DNA of 64,000 bases from Paenibacillus sp. PastM-3 (GCF_029893965.1 NZ_JARXXP010000006.1:124001-188000); one strand, 5' to 3'. Shown: positions 46,007 through 55,410, counted from the stretch's first letter. Translations and numbers: made by a program. Notes: generated by a model not told the origin, from the sequence alone.

Positions 46007-46049
46007 GGCTTGTAGCCTGCGGCTGGACAGACCGCTGCAGGCACAAGCC
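46007..46049 (+). promoter_or_regulatory. Intercistronic stem-loop between binding protein and permease
   Basis: GGCTTGTaGCCTGCGG pairs with CCGCtGCAGGCaCAAGCC around a ~10-nt loop, with no T run. Such hairpins after a binding-protein gene commonly stabilise its mRNA and lower downstream expression. Confidence 0.6.
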
Positions 46050-46067
46050 GGATTGGAGGAACCCGGT

Positions 46068-47048
46068 ATGGCAATGATTGAGCCCTTAACTTCTGCCAAG
46101 AAAAAGGATAAAACAGTGCGCAAACAAAAATCCTTCAGGCTTGGCTACGATTTCCGTACTCAGCTGGAGCTGAAAACGATGCTGCTCCCCGCTGTGTTCC
46201 TGATTTTCCTGTTCGATTTCACGCCGCTGTTCGGGCTGCTAATGGCTTTTAAAGACTTTGAGCCGGTTATGGGCGTCAAAGGGATCTTTACCGCAGATTG
46301 GAACGGCATGGCCCATTTCAAAAGACTGTTTACCAACTTCCAGTTCTGGCCGATGATCCGCAACACACTCGGTATTAACCTGCTTGGGGCCGCCGTCAGT
46401 ATTCCTTGTACCCTGCTTTTTGCCCTGCTGCTGAATGAAATCCGCAGCTCCCGCTTCAAAGCAGTTGTCCAGACCGTTACCTATTTACCGCATTTTCTGT
46501 CCTGGGTTATTTTTGGCGGGTTGTTCATTACGCTGCTGAACAGCGACGGTATCGTCAACTATATGCTGCTGTATCTGGGCTTCATTGACTCGCCGCTGCA
46601 ATTTCTGGCTGATCCGAAATATTTCTGGGGTGTGGCCATTGCCACAGGGCTGCTGAAGGATCTCGGCTGGGGTGCGATTCTATACCTGGCGGCTATGGCC
46701 GGAGTAGACCAGAGCCTCCATGAGGCGGCCGCCATTGACGGAGCGGGCCGGTTTAAGCGGATGCTCCATGTGACCATTCCCGGCATTCTGCCGACCCTGA
46801 TGGTGCTCATTATTTTCGCTGTCAGCGGCATGCTGAACAACAACTTCACCCAGATTTATGTTTTGCAAAATACGCTAAATCTGCCTGCCAGCCAGGTTAT
46901 TGATACGTATGTTTACCAGACGGGGCTGCTCAATTTCCAATTCTCATCAGCGACCGCAATCGGCTTGACGAAATCCGTCTTTGCCCTGATCCTGCTGGTG
47001 AGCTCAAACTGGGTATCCAACAAAATAACAAAAACCGGATTGTTCTAA
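46068..47048 (+). CDS. ABC sugar permease, LplB type
   Basis: 326 residues from the ATG at 46068; GGAGGA lies 7 nt upstream and an in-frame TTG at 46053 lacks one. It has about six membrane helices and the EAA loop LHEAAAIDGAGRFKRMLHVTIPGILP that contacts the ATPase. The N-terminus is basic (SAKKKDKTVRKQK) as in LplB/YtcQ-partner permeases. It forms the channel with the next gene. Confidence 0.88.
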   Translation: MAMIEPLTSAKKKDKTVRKQKSFRLGYDFRTQLELKTMLLPAVFLIFLFDFTPLFGLLMAFKDFEPVMGVKGIFTADWNGMAHFKRLFTNFQFWPMIRNTLGINLLGAAVSIPCTLLFALLLNEIRSSRFKAVVQTVTYLPHFLSWVIFGGLFITLLNSDGIVNYMLLYLGFIDSPLQFLADPKYFWGVAIATGLLKDLGWGAILYLAAMAGVDQSLHEAAAIDGAGRFKRMLHVTIPGILPTLMVLIIFAVSGMLNNNFTQIYVLQNTLNLPASQVIDTYVYQTGLLNFQFSSATAIGLTKSVFALILLVSSNWVSNKITKTGLF

Positions 47049-47062
47049 GGAGGAATACTGTT

Positions 47063-47986
47063 ATGGTGGGCGGAAACCATGCTGGAGAGCGGCTGTTCAA
47101 CGGTTTAACCATTGCAATAATGATCCTGCTCATGATCATGACCGTGTATCCGTTCTGGTTTTCGGTCATAAGTTCTTTTAACAGTGGGGGAGATTTACTC
47201 CGTGGCCCTGTGTTCTTATGGCCGCGGGAGTTCACCTTCGCCAGCTGGAAAGCAGTCTTATCAGATCAGGGCATTCTCTATGCAGCCTGGATTACAGCAT
47301 CACGTACCGTGATTGTCACAGCTGTATCCATTCTCTACACGTCGATGTTTGCTTATGCTTTTTCCCGCCCTTATCTGCGGCGCAAGGCCTTTTACATTAC
47401 GATCGGCTTTATTAGCATGTATTTCAGCGGCGGACTGATTCCTTCCTATATGCTGATGAACTGGCTTGGATTATATGACAGCTACTGGGTCTACATCCTT
47501 CCTGTCCTGTTCGGCGGATTCTGGAATGTCATTATCTTCAACGCTAATTACAAGGGCATTCCGGAAGCCTTATTTGAATCCGCCAAAATGGACGGGGCCA
47601 GCGAATACCGTATCTTTTTCCAGATTGTCCTGCCCTTATCCAAACCGGTACTGGCCGCATTGTCTGTGTTCACAGCCGTTAACATCTGGAATGACTACGG
47701 GGCGACGCTCTACTATACGCAGTCTACCGATCTGCAGACACTGCAGTACTTAATTCTGCGGCTCATCCAGTCTAACCGTGCAGTTGAAAATATGATGAGT
47801 ATGAACAACGGTACAAATCTTGCAGTAGCCAATCTGCTAAACAATACCGGCGGCGTCGGGGCCGTCACCGCGCGCACCATTGAGCTGGCTGCGATGGTCA
47901 TCGCTTCCCTGCCGATGATTATCCTGTACCCGTTTGCGCAGAGGTTTTTTGTTAAAGGCGTGCTGCTTGGTTCGGTTAAGGGATGA
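47063..47986 (+). CDS. ABC sugar permease, YtcP/LplC type
   Basis: 307 residues with about six membrane helices. The EAA motif is PEALFESAKMDGASEYRIFFQIVLPLSKP. NDYGATLYY near the C-terminal half is characteristic of the LplC/YtcP branch. AAGGAGG precedes the ATG and the gap from the previous gene is 14 nt. Last gene of the importer operon, ending at the hairpin near 48010. Confidence 0.88.
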   Translation: MVGGNHAGERLFNGLTIAIMILLMIMTVYPFWFSVISSFNSGGDLLRGPVFLWPREFTFASWKAVLSDQGILYAAWITASRTVIVTAVSILYTSMFAYAFSRPYLRRKAFYITIGFISMYFSGGLIPSYMLMNWLGLYDSYWVYILPVLFGGFWNVIIFNANYKGIPEALFESAKMDGASEYRIFFQIVLPLSKPVLAALSVFTAVNIWNDYGATLYYTQSTDLQTLQYLILRLIQSNRAVENMMSMNNGTNLAVANLLNNTGGVGAVTARTIELAAMVIASLPMIILYPFAQRFFVKGVLLGSVKG

Positions 47987-48009
47987 TGGAGATTGGGCAG
48001 CGGCATCAA

Positions 48010-48046
48010 AAAGAGCAGGAAGCCCCGTTACCGGTCTTCCTGCTCT
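48010..48046. terminator. Convergent terminator, importer operon / TetR
   Basis: AAGAGCAGGAAGcCCCG / CCGGtCTTCCTGCTCTT. On the minus strand it is followed by TTTTT, so it best serves the tetR side. The plus side has only a short T run. Confidence 0.78.
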
Positions 48047-48068
48047 TCGTGCTGCTTAATCAATGAAC

Positions 48069-48665
48069 CTACCGCGCCAGCCCCCTCGTAAACGTCCCCA
48101 CACTCTCCGTGATGAAATCCTCCAGTGTCAGGCCAGGGAAATGTTCACCGGCATTCAAATTGTTAAGGAATACACCGTAATTCATAGAGATGAAGGAATA
48201 GGCCTGCAGCTCCGCGTTGGACTCAATCAGCTTGCCCTGACCGGTCATCTCCGTAAAATAACGGGTCAGAATTTCAATGAATTGCTTGGGGTGCTTAATG
48301 GTACGCTCACGAAAGCCCGGCAGATGATCTGCCTCTTTTACACTGATCATAATCATTTTGCGGTTGCGGTTCATGATCTCATGGTAGGTCCGGCTGATTA
48401 GCAGCAGATCTGTTTCCAGATCCCACACCAGCTTTTCATTAAACAGTCTGGTCATTTCCTCCGCATAATGAAACCGGTCAAAGGCTGCCTCAAGCAGGTT
48501 TTGCTTGCTTCCGAAATGGCGGAACAGTGTCTTCTCGCTCAACCCGGCGGCGGCGGCAATCTCCTGGGTTGTTACTCCCTTATATCCCTTGCTAGCCATC
48601 AGATCAATCGCGGCCAGCAGCAGCTTGTCTCCGGTATTTTTAGCAGCGTTGCTTCCTTCACTCAT
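48069..48665 (-). CDS. TetR-family regulator
   Basis: 198 residues. The N-terminal helix-turn-helix is typical: AAIDLMASKGYKGVTTQEIAAAAGLSEKTLFRHFGSKQNLL, followed by a helical ligand domain. Start chosen at 48665, where GAGGTGG lies 6 nt upstream. Longer in-frame starts would run into the preceding gene. It begins 16 nt after the stop of the MFS exporter, so the pair form an operon, and it probably represses that operon through the palindrome at 50135. Confidence 0.84.
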   Translation of the reverse strand: MSEGSNAAKNTGDKLLLAAIDLMASKGYKGVTTQEIAAAAGLSEKTLFRHFGSKQNLLEAAFDRFHYAEEMTRLFNEKLVWDLETDLLLISRTYHEIMNRNRKMIMISVKEADHLPGFRERTIKHPKQFIEILTRYFTEMTGQGKLIESNAELQAYSFISMNYGVFLNNLNAGEHFPGLTLEDFITESVGTFTRGLAR

Positions 48666-48681
48666 TCTTTCCACCTCATAA

Positions 48682-50082
48682 TTATAGTCTGGCAGTTCCC
48701 GCCCGTTCAGCTGAGTCCTTGTCAGAGCCGCGCCCGAATTGTACAAAATACAAAATAGCCATGACGGCCACCAGCAACGCCAGTATTAAATAGATATTAC
48801 TATATACAAAAGCGGCGCCATTCCGGGGAATCGGATTAAACCGGACCGTTGTGGTGCCGAAATCCAGAATTTTACCTATCGTCGCCGTAGATACCGCCGC
48901 TGCAATAAAGTTTAACATGGAAAACAGTCCCATGCCGATCCCGGTCTGTTCCTTGGATAACGTGCGGGAAATGGTGTTTGATAAGGCGATCTGCATAAAG
49001 GATTGGCCCAGCACAGTGAAAATTAATGAGACGGCAATAAAGACCGGTGCCATACCTGCGACTGATGACAGGCAGATAAAGCCAAAGATCAGCAGGACTG
49101 CCGCTTGTGTCAAAAGAAACGGATTGCCTTTTTCATCAGCCAGCTTCCCGCCTTTTCGTCCCATGTATGCCGTTATAAGCGCTGAGGGCAGCATGATCAA
49201 CCCGATTACAGCCGGTGACAGCTCGTTTAGCTGTGCCAGGAGCTGGGGCGTAATGAACGGTGTGCTGAAGCTGATCGCTGTCAAAACAAAGGCAATAGCC
49301 AGACCTGAGGTATACGCCTTGTTCCGCAAAACAACCGGATCAATAAACGGATGAGCCGCATAGCGGACGCGCAGGATGAAGAGCATCAGCAGTATTATCC
49401 CGCTGACAGCGTATCCTAAGCCTCCATTCGTTAATGCAAGCAGTAAGGCAGCTACAGTTCCTGCCAGCAGAATACCGCCGATAAAATCGATTTTGCTCTC
49501 AGACCCTTTTTCATCGCCCAGGTATTTCCGGTAGAACGGCAATGTGAACAAGGCAAGCAGCGGAATGACAAAAAGCACCTGCCAGCTCCACACCGTAGAC
49601 ACAAACCCCGCAATAATCGGGCCGAGTGCGGAGCCAAGCGCTACCCCGATGGCGGAAGTGCCCAGGGCGCGTCCGCGCTTTTCCGGTGAAAAATAACGGA
49701 TCGGGATGATCATCGCCAGCGCCGGAATGACGGATGCCCCGACGGCCTGGAGCAAACGGGCCACAATCATCATCCAGTACTGGGTGGACACGATTCCGAA
49801 TATGGAGCCCGCTGCTAAAAAGATCAGGCCGAAACTCAGCAGATTTTTAAGGCTGTATTTGTCTGTCAGCTTGCCGAAGGTCACCGTGCCGATTGCGTAT
49901 ACAATCAAATATCCCGATACCATCCAGCTTACCTGTGACGGAGACAGCTGAAATTGCCTGCTGATCACCGGGAGCACCACATTAAACATCGTTCCGTTCA
50001 TCACCGAGATGATCAGTGTAAATACAAGAATTCGCATAAGCTGCTCGCCGTTATTGGCGGTTATGCTGGTGTTTGTCTGCAT
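48682..50082 (-). CDS. MFS multidrug/tetracycline-type exporter (DHA2-like)
   Basis: 466 residues with about 14 hydrophobic helices. Motif A-like GKLTDKYSLKNLL after helix 2 and motif C-like ALGSALGPIIAGFVS in helix 5 mark a drug/H+ antiporter, with overall resemblance to TetA(L)/TetA(K)-type and EmrB/Bmr3 proteins. AAGAGG precedes the ATG. Co-transcribed with a TetR regulator. The substrate cannot be inferred from the sequence. Confidence 0.84.
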   Translation of the reverse strand: MQTNTSITANNGEQLMRILVFTLIISVMNGTMFNVVLPVISRQFQLSPSQVSWMVSGYLIVYAIGTVTFGKLTDKYSLKNLLSFGLIFLAAGSIFGIVSTQYWMMIVARLLQAVGASVIPALAMIIPIRYFSPEKRGRALGTSAIGVALGSALGPIIAGFVSTVWSWQVLFVIPLLALFTLPFYRKYLGDEKGSESKIDFIGGILLAGTVAALLLALTNGGLGYAVSGIILLMLFILRVRYAAHPFIDPVVLRNKAYTSGLAIAFVLTAISFSTPFITPQLLAQLNELSPAVIGLIMLPSALITAYMGRKGGKLADEKGNPFLLTQAAVLLIFGFICLSSVAGMAPVFIAVSLIFTVLGQSFMQIALSNTISRTLSKEQTGIGMGLFSMLNFIAAAVSTATIGKILDFGTTTVRFNPIPRNGAAFVYSNIYLILALLVAVMAILYFVQFGRGSDKDSAERAGTARL

Positions 50083-50134
50083 TGAAGGGCCTCTTTTCTA
50101 TAAGATAAGTCTGCCGTTACCTGCCTGATTGACT

Positions 50135-50146
50135 GTCAGTACTGAC
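50135..50146. promoter_or_regulatory. Palindromic operator candidate upstream of the MFS-tetR operon
   Basis: GTCAGTACTGAC is a perfect 12-bp palindrome 53 bp before the ATG, embedded in a TGACTG.../...CTGACA context. It is the likely TetR binding site (inference). Confidence 0.45.
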
Positions 50147-50209
50147 TGACATTTTAAGCTGATGATAGCTCAGAACCGGTTGTTTGTCAAAGAATAATAG
50201 GATGCTGTT

Positions 50210-50265
50210 AAAAAATACGCGCCTGTGGGAGAACAGCAATCAAATGATCCTCCTGCAAGCGCGTC
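50210..50265 (-). terminator. Terminator of the yitT-like gene
   Basis: On the minus strand: ACGCGCTTGCAGGAG ... CTCCCACAGGCGCGT with small bulges, followed by ATTTTTTAAC. Confidence 0.7.
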
Positions 50266-50274
50266 ATATGGTGA

Positions 50275-51147
50275 TTAGTGAATGTCTTTCTTTTTAAAGT
50301 TACCGCCCTTCACTTCTGCCACATCGTACACTACGACAAAAGCACCCGGGTCAATTTCATGGATGATGTCTTTGATTTTGCTCTCCTCCAGACGGTTGAT
50401 GACGCAGGTAATTTCTTTGAACTGCTCATTGGAATAGCCGCCGTATGCATCAGTATAGGTTGCTCCCCGGCCCAGCCGGTCGCGGATGGTTTCGACCATC
50501 ATTTCAGGCTGGTTGGTGATGATCTTAAACGTTTTGGAGCCGCTCAGACCTTCCTCTACGATATGTATAACTTTTGAAGCAATAAAATAGGCAAGTGCGG
50601 ACAGGATCGCCCCCTGCAGACCAAACACGGTTGACACGACAATAAACACAAAGGTGTTCAGGAACAAGATCAGGTCACTCGTACCAAAAGGCAATTTCCG
50701 TGACAGCAGCACAGCCAGCATATCGATCCCGTCCAGCGCCCCGCCGTTACGCAAAGCAAGACCCATCCCGAAACCGATAATAATCCCGCCGACCACTGTA
50801 ACAAGCAAGGTATCCCCCTGAATAATGGTCGGTACATGATGCATAAGGACAGTGCCGACCGCTAATGAAGCAATTCCGAGAATGGAATAAAGGGCAAAGC
50901 TTTTACCGATCTGTTTATAACCCAGCCACACAAAAGGGATATTAATGACCGCAATCAGCAGCCCCAGCGGCAGTCCGAACAATTCCGAGCCCACAATACT
51001 GAGACCGGTCACGCCTCCATCCGAGACGTTGTTGGGTATTAACACAGCCTCCAGCCCGTAAGCAGCGATCATGGCTCCGATGGTTACTAATATTGCTTTT
51101 GAAAAAATCTTCAGCCTATTGGACTTCGGTTGTCTTCTTACATTCAT
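50275..51147 (-). CDS. YitT-family membrane protein with DUF2179 domain
   Basis: 290 residues. Five to six membrane helices (ILVTIGAMIAAYGLEAVLIP, GLLIAVINIPFVWLG, VVGGIIIGFGMGLALR with GGALDGIDML) are followed by a soluble C-terminal DUF2179 domain (KTFKIITNQPEMMVETI, FVVVYDVAEVKGGNFKK). Function of the family is not established. Start at 51147 is preferred (GGGGAAG about 7 nt upstream) over an in-frame GTG at 51195. Single-gene unit. Confidence 0.83.
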   Translation of the reverse strand: MNVRRQPKSNRLKIFSKAILVTIGAMIAAYGLEAVLIPNNVSDGGVTGLSIVGSELFGLPLGLLIAVINIPFVWLGYKQIGKSFALYSILGIASLAVGTVLMHHVPTIIQGDTLLVTVVGGIIIGFGMGLALRNGGALDGIDMLAVLLSRKLPFGTSDLILFLNTFVFIVVSTVFGLQGAILSALAYFIASKVIHIVEEGLSGSKTFKIITNQPEMMVETIRDRLGRGATYTDAYGGYSNEQFKEITCVINRLEESKIKDIIHEIDPGAFVVVYDVAEVKGGNFKKKDIH

Positions 51148-51410
51148 TAAACTTCCCCGTTTCTGAATAAATTTTCCTTTTACAAAAAAGCTCACAGAAA
51201 ACAGTCTATAATATTTATCACTTTATTAGCAAATGGCTAGGCCGTTTAGGCAAAAGAGCAGCGGCAGTGTGGTTCACCAGACGGAGAGCGTTTGGGTAAT
51301 GGACAACAGCAAAATGGTTCACCGTGCCCGTTGGCGGTTATCGTTACATAGAACGGCTTTTGGTGACACATCCTAAGATAGAGTCTGCACATAGAGAGGA
51401 GATTATCCAA

Positions 51411-51614
51411 ATGAAGGACAACAAGGAAGCCCCGCTGGACGGACGCAAACCGGGCGTACACCCGATCCCTGAGCCGGATTCCAAGGCGGATAGCGATACA
51501 GGAGCAGCGGGTAAGCTCGATGAAATCGTCGGCGCAGTGCTCGGAGATGACCCTGAGGTAACCGCTCCCGGGATTGCCCCGGATCATGAGGACCAAGAGG
51601 ACCGCAGAGGCTGA
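51411..51614 (+). CDS. Small acidic hydrophilic protein
   Basis: 67 residues, rich in Asp, Glu, Pro and Gly, with no hydrophobic segment, so probably disordered. AGAGGAG lies about 9 nt before the ATG. It is divergent from the yitT-like gene. I do not recognise a family. Composition resembles small sporulation- or stress-related proteins, but this is only an impression. Confidence 0.55.
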   Translation: MKDNKEAPLDGRKPGVHPIPEPDSKADSDTGAAGKLDEIVGAVLGDDPEVTAPGIAPDHEDQEDRRG

Positions 51615-51679
51615 ACAGCTGTCCGTAAATCTGCGGGCGCCCTGTTTAGTAGGGCAGGTCAGGATGGGGCTGTTCAGCC

Positions 51680-51895
51680 TAATTAGGGGGATTTTTCCCT
51701 CTATTGCGGCCCGGGCGGGGCAACTTCTGCCCACTTAGTGGGATTTTTCCCTCTATTGCGGCCCGGGCGGGGCAACTTTGGCCCACTTAGTGGGATTTTT
51801 CCCTCTATTGCGGCTTGGGCGGGGCAACTTTGGCCCACTTAGTGGGATTTTTCCCTCTATTGCGGCCCGGTCGGGGCAACTTCAGGCTCGGACGG
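51680..51895 (+). repeat. Tandem array C of the 52-bp repeat (4 units)
   Basis: Cores GGGATTTTTCCC start at 51688, 51740, 51792 and 51844, exactly 52 bp apart. The linker is TCTATTGCGGCCCGGGCGGG then GCAACTT and GCCCACTTAGT, nearly identical between units. Same orientation as array A. Confidence 0.9.
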
Positions 51896-51926
51896 AGCAA
51901 ACGGAGCATTGGGGGCCCGCAATAAA

Positions 51927-51980
51927 AACAAGGTATCCCGGTCCGCAGCAGGCTGCGGAGTCCGGGATACCTTATTATCG
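51927..51980. repeat. Inverted pair of the short dispersed element / long hairpin
   Basis: AAGGTATCCCGG-t-CCGCAGC and GCTGCGG-agt-CCGGGATACCTT form a long hairpin followed by ATTATCG. Each arm matches the CGGACCGGGAT...CTTATT element at 29846-30032. It may terminate transcription from either side, but the T run is short. Confidence 0.7.
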
Positions 51981-52085
51981 TTCAGTACAATTATCGCTCT
52001 GTATAATTTTCGCTCTGTATAATTATCGTTCAGTACAATTATCGCTCTGTATAATTATCGCTTAGTACAACTATCGCTCAGCAAC
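51974..52085. repeat. 16-bp tandem repeat, 7 units
   Basis: ATTATCGCTCTGTATA alternates with ATTATCGTTCAGTACA, seven contiguous units with no spacers. It ends 2-3 bp before the stop codon of the yczE-like gene. Confidence 0.82.
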
Positions 52086-52087
52086 CT

Positions 52088-52759
52088 TTACAGCGAAACG
52101 GGGCCGCCGCCTGCTTTTGCACCCGTTTTGCCCAGCAGCTTGTTCGTAAAATGTACATCGAAGAAATGAATGATCGGACCCAGACCGAATGCGGATACCA
52201 GCGTGCCCAGGCCTATGATGCCGCCTGCCAGGAAGCAGATCAGCGCACACAGCGCATCGGTAAACATCCGGTGCCAGAAGTAAGAAATCCTTGGCGCTCT
52301 GATCTTCATGATCAGGGACAGTGCGTCATAGGGAGCTACTCCGACATCCGAACTCTGATACAAGGATACCCCGAAGCTGCACACTACAACACCAATCGCC
52401 ACAGTAATTACCCGTTGCCAGAGCACATGAGGTTCACCCAGGATATCTATCCAGATATCATAAAAGAATGTAGCGATATACCCCAGAAAGATAGCATTCA
52501 CGAACGTTCCGGCTCCGATAAACTTCCTTCCGGTGATCCATTCAACTACGAACAGCACTACATTCAGTAAAATCAGAAAATTAGCATAGGAGATAAAGCT
52601 GAGATCTGCAAGGGCCATCACCATGCCGCTGAAGGGATCGTTCCCCATGCCGGACAGCTTGAAAATACTGATGCCCATTCCCAGAAAGATGTTACCAATC
52701 ACCATAATGATCAGTCGTCTGGGATCCACGCTTTTAATATACCTCATCATATAATTCAT
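52088..52759 (-). CDS. YczE-like YitT-superfamily membrane protein
   Basis: 223 residues with about five membrane helices. RLIIMVIGNIFLGMGISIFKLSGMGNDPF and GVSLYQSSDVGVAPYDALSLI match the YczE/YyaS group of integral membrane proteins, whose biochemical role is unknown. Its ATG overlaps the stop of the GH28-type gene as ATGA, with AAGGTGACGGG inside that gene as ribosome binding site, so the two are translationally coupled. Confidence 0.8.
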   Translation of the reverse strand: MNYMMRYIKSVDPRRLIIMVIGNIFLGMGISIFKLSGMGNDPFSGMVMALADLSFISYANFLILLNVVLFVVEWITGRKFIGAGTFVNAIFLGYIATFFYDIWIDILGEPHVLWQRVITVAIGVVVCSFGVSLYQSSDVGVAPYDALSLIMKIRAPRISYFWHRMFTDALCALICFLAGGIIGLGTLVSAFGLGPIIHFFDVHFTNKLLGKTGAKAGGGPVSL

Positions 52760-55410
52760 CCCGTCACCTTAATGCTGACTTCCAGTTTGGCCGGGATTAT
52801 CCCGTCATCAGCAATGAATTCTGCAATATAGGGTTCATTCCGCACATCATCTGCACCAGGTGTCCAGCTGAACACACAGGCCTTACCCGGTACAAAAGAA
52901 GAGGGGGCAAAGCTCGCCCCCTCAGGCAGCTTACCAGCTGTCAACATCATCGGCTCCGCAATCCCCAGTACTGCCGGGTCCCTGTCCGGGGCTGTCTCAT
53001 TATAAATTTTGCCGTCCGTTTCACGGCTGGAAGCCTCGTATGCGGGCTGCCTGGCCACAACGGCAAAGGAAAGGCGTTCACCCGCCCGGACACTCTGTTC
53101 CGGAACAAAGGCGAAGAACGGCCGGAATACCGTCTGCGGCAAAGGAACCTCCAGAGTGGCAACCGGATAGCTGTATCCACTCTCAGGAATGGCAACCGTT
53201 TCATACGGATACAACGAATCCTTGGGCGTTCCCGGAGCAGGTGCACCGATTTCTACAGCCTTGACAGACAAACGGCTGTCCAGAGCTACATGTTCAACTT
53301 TAGTCTGCTGATACGGATAATCCGGCACATATTCCAGTCCTGCAGGCCGCTTGAACCGGTTTTTCACCAGGACAATTTCTTCAACACCTTCTGCATGGTC
53401 TACACGGATATTCTGAAGCGAGCCGTTTACGACATCATCAAGCACAATGGGATACCGGGTATCTACTGTAAGATAGCGCAGCTCGATTTCATCCAGAACC
53501 AGATTTTCCACATGTCTTGCATACAGCCCGTATGCCGGGAGAATTCCCCAGTTGCTCGGCTCCGGATAAACCTCCGGCAGCTCCGGTACGTTGAAGGGAG
53601 CATCCTTCCACACTCCGGCTTCCGGATCCCATTCCACCCGGGGCAGCAGTCCTTCATTTTTCAGGAAAAAGGTGTTTACCAGCCACGGCAGCGATTGCAC
53701 ACTGCGTTTACTCCCGCCATACTGGGCATATTCCCAGTTGGTATTCAGCTGGCGCTGCTCCACCGCATGCTCCAGGCTCAGACCGCCGCGGTACTCCACC
53801 TCAATGTTGGTAATAGATACATTCCTGATCCGGCTGCCTGTCAGCCCCATGATTTCAATCGGATAGCGGGGATCGGCATTCTTAACCGTAATATTCCGGA
53901 TGATAATGTCGTGAACATAAGCAATGTGCTCACTGCCGTTCGCATTGGCATACAGCGGAAGCTCGCCTTCCTGCAGCTCTTTACTGTAATCCGGAACATA
54001 TTTCTTCGTCAGCTCATCGTAGCAGACAGCATACCATCTGCCGTTCTCTTCATGGACATTGGCCGGATTCAGCCGGAGAGGCTGCTCAGCGTCTACAATG
54101 TAAAAGGAAGATGCGCCGTCCGCCGAAACCTTACGGGTTCTATTATAGGACGGAAGATAGCGCCTCGCCGGGTACACCTGATACGGCTCCTTGGCCGGCA
54201 GTACCCAGTGCGTCTGATCGAGCCGCACATTCGGCGGGGCATCCCCTCCTGGGATGAAGTCTTCCCCGGTGCTGTTCCCCGTAACAGGAAACCGGCCGCG
54301 GTCTCCTGCTTTAATGAAGATTGGCGAGCTGCTTACACCCTCCATAGTGGAATCCTCAAAAATAATATGGCTCAAATCCGCCCCGTCGACGGCTTCAAGG
54401 GCAAAGCCTCTGGATCTTTTAAACTGGACGCGCCGTACCGTAACGAGGTCATATCCGCATGTAGATTCCGTACCCAGCTTGACCCGGGCGGTAGGGCCGC
54501 AACGGTCAGTAGCAATCAGCTTGTCCTGTGTATACGTTTTCGCATATACGGAGCCCATGTCGTAGCCGCTAACGATGCAGTCTTCAATCAGCACATTCCG
54601 CAGCGGCATGAATATTCCGCCGCCGTAGGAGGCTTTTAGCACAATGGCATCATCGGTCAAGGAATTGAAGGTGGAGTGAACAATCGTCACATTCTCACAG
54701 CAGTCCACATCAAACGCATCGCGGTTCGTATCCACCAGAATGCGCTCTACGTACATATTTTTTACACAGGTCGTAATAATGGCGAAATGACCGCCGGCCA
54801 GAATCGAAAAGTCGCAAAAGGCTATATTTTCACACCGTACCAATGCAATCGCCTTGTTCCCGAACCATTCTCCCTGATGTCCAGGCCCGTTACGGCGGAT
54901 TGGCTCATGAGGGTCCCCGCCCATCAGGATCTGCTCCAGCTCCCCCTTATCATTCAGAGAGCTTCCATCCAGCAGCCCTGGCCCGTAAATCATTACATCA
55001 CGGATATCCGCGCCATAAATCAGGCTGTTGGCAAAATAAGTATGTCCGTGATCCTGCAAGCCGACATACAGATTGACCTCAGGCTCTTCAACATTACCGC
55101 CCTCTCCAATCTGCAGCTCATAGGACCGGGTGATGTCCGTTCTGGCTGCAGAAAGTACGCTGCCTGCGGACAAGTACAGATTGACGCCGTTCAATAGACG
55201 GACCGTGTATACTCTGAAGCTGCCTTCAGGAATAACTACTGTCCCCCCTCCTGCAGCCGCTGCCTGGATCGCGTTATTAATTGCCGCAGTATTCACCACA
55301 GGAGAACAGTCCGCCCCCGCCCCATAATCCCGGATATCAAACCTGCGCTTCTCCTTCAATAAATAGGTTCTGTCAAAAGGGCATCCTGTTGCTTCTGTTA
55401 CCTGAAACAT
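52756..55410 (-). CDS. GH28-type polygalacturonase/pectate-lyase-superfamily protein
   Basis: 884 residues. The N-terminal FDIRDYGAGADCSPVVNTAAINNAI and VIPEGSFRVYTVRLLNGVNLYL are the classic start of a GH28/Pec_lyase_3 parallel beta-helix. Later NRDAFDVDCCENV replaces the GH28 NTDGxD motif, LTDDAIVLK gives the Asp pair and GGHFAI the His. The C-terminal ~250 residues are extra, with an Ig-like end (PGAD..., SIKV). It should cleave galacturonan or rhamnogalacturonan. No signal peptide, so intracellular action on oligomers. The second ATG (55410) has GGAGG 5 nt upstream. Confidence 0.82.
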   Translation of the reverse strand: MFQVTEATGCPFDRTYLLKEKRRFDIRDYGAGADCSPVVNTAAINNAIQAAAAGGGTVVIPEGSFRVYTVRLLNGVNLYLSAGSVLSAARTDITRSYELQIGEGGNVEEPEVNLYVGLQDHGHTYFANSLIYGADIRDVMIYGPGLLDGSSLNDKGELEQILMGGDPHEPIRRNGPGHQGEWFGNKAIALVRCENIAFCDFSILAGGHFAIITTCVKNMYVERILVDTNRDAFDVDCCENVTIVHSTFNSLTDDAIVLKASYGGGIFMPLRNVLIEDCIVSGYDMGSVYAKTYTQDKLIATDRCGPTARVKLGTESTCGYDLVTVRRVQFKRSRGFALEAVDGADLSHIIFEDSTMEGVSSSPIFIKAGDRGRFPVTGNSTGEDFIPGGDAPPNVRLDQTHWVLPAKEPYQVYPARRYLPSYNRTRKVSADGASSFYIVDAEQPLRLNPANVHEENGRWYAVCYDELTKKYVPDYSKELQEGELPLYANANGSEHIAYVHDIIIRNITVKNADPRYPIEIMGLTGSRIRNVSITNIEVEYRGGLSLEHAVEQRQLNTNWEYAQYGGSKRSVQSLPWLVNTFFLKNEGLLPRVEWDPEAGVWKDAPFNVPELPEVYPEPSNWGILPAYGLYARHVENLVLDEIELRYLTVDTRYPIVLDDVVNGSLQNIRVDHAEGVEEIVLVKNRFKRPAGLEYVPDYPYQQTKVEHVALDSRLSVKAVEIGAPAPGTPKDSLYPYETVAIPESGYSYPVATLEVPLPQTVFRPFFAFVPEQSVRAGERLSFAVVARQPAYEASSRETDGKIYNETAPDRDPAVLGIAEPMMLTAGKLPEGASFAPSSFVPGKACVFSWTPGADDVRNEPYIAEFIADDGIIPAKLEVSIKVTG

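Noticed and set aside
51974-52085. CRISPR or iteron-type origin
   Set aside because: The 16-bp units are contiguous without spacers and no replication initiator gene is near. Only a simple tandem repeat is supported.
53290-54639. 449-codon plus-strand open frame under the GH28 gene
   Set aside because: Antisense shadow of the GH28-type gene. No ribosome binding site, and composition typical of a reversed coding strand.
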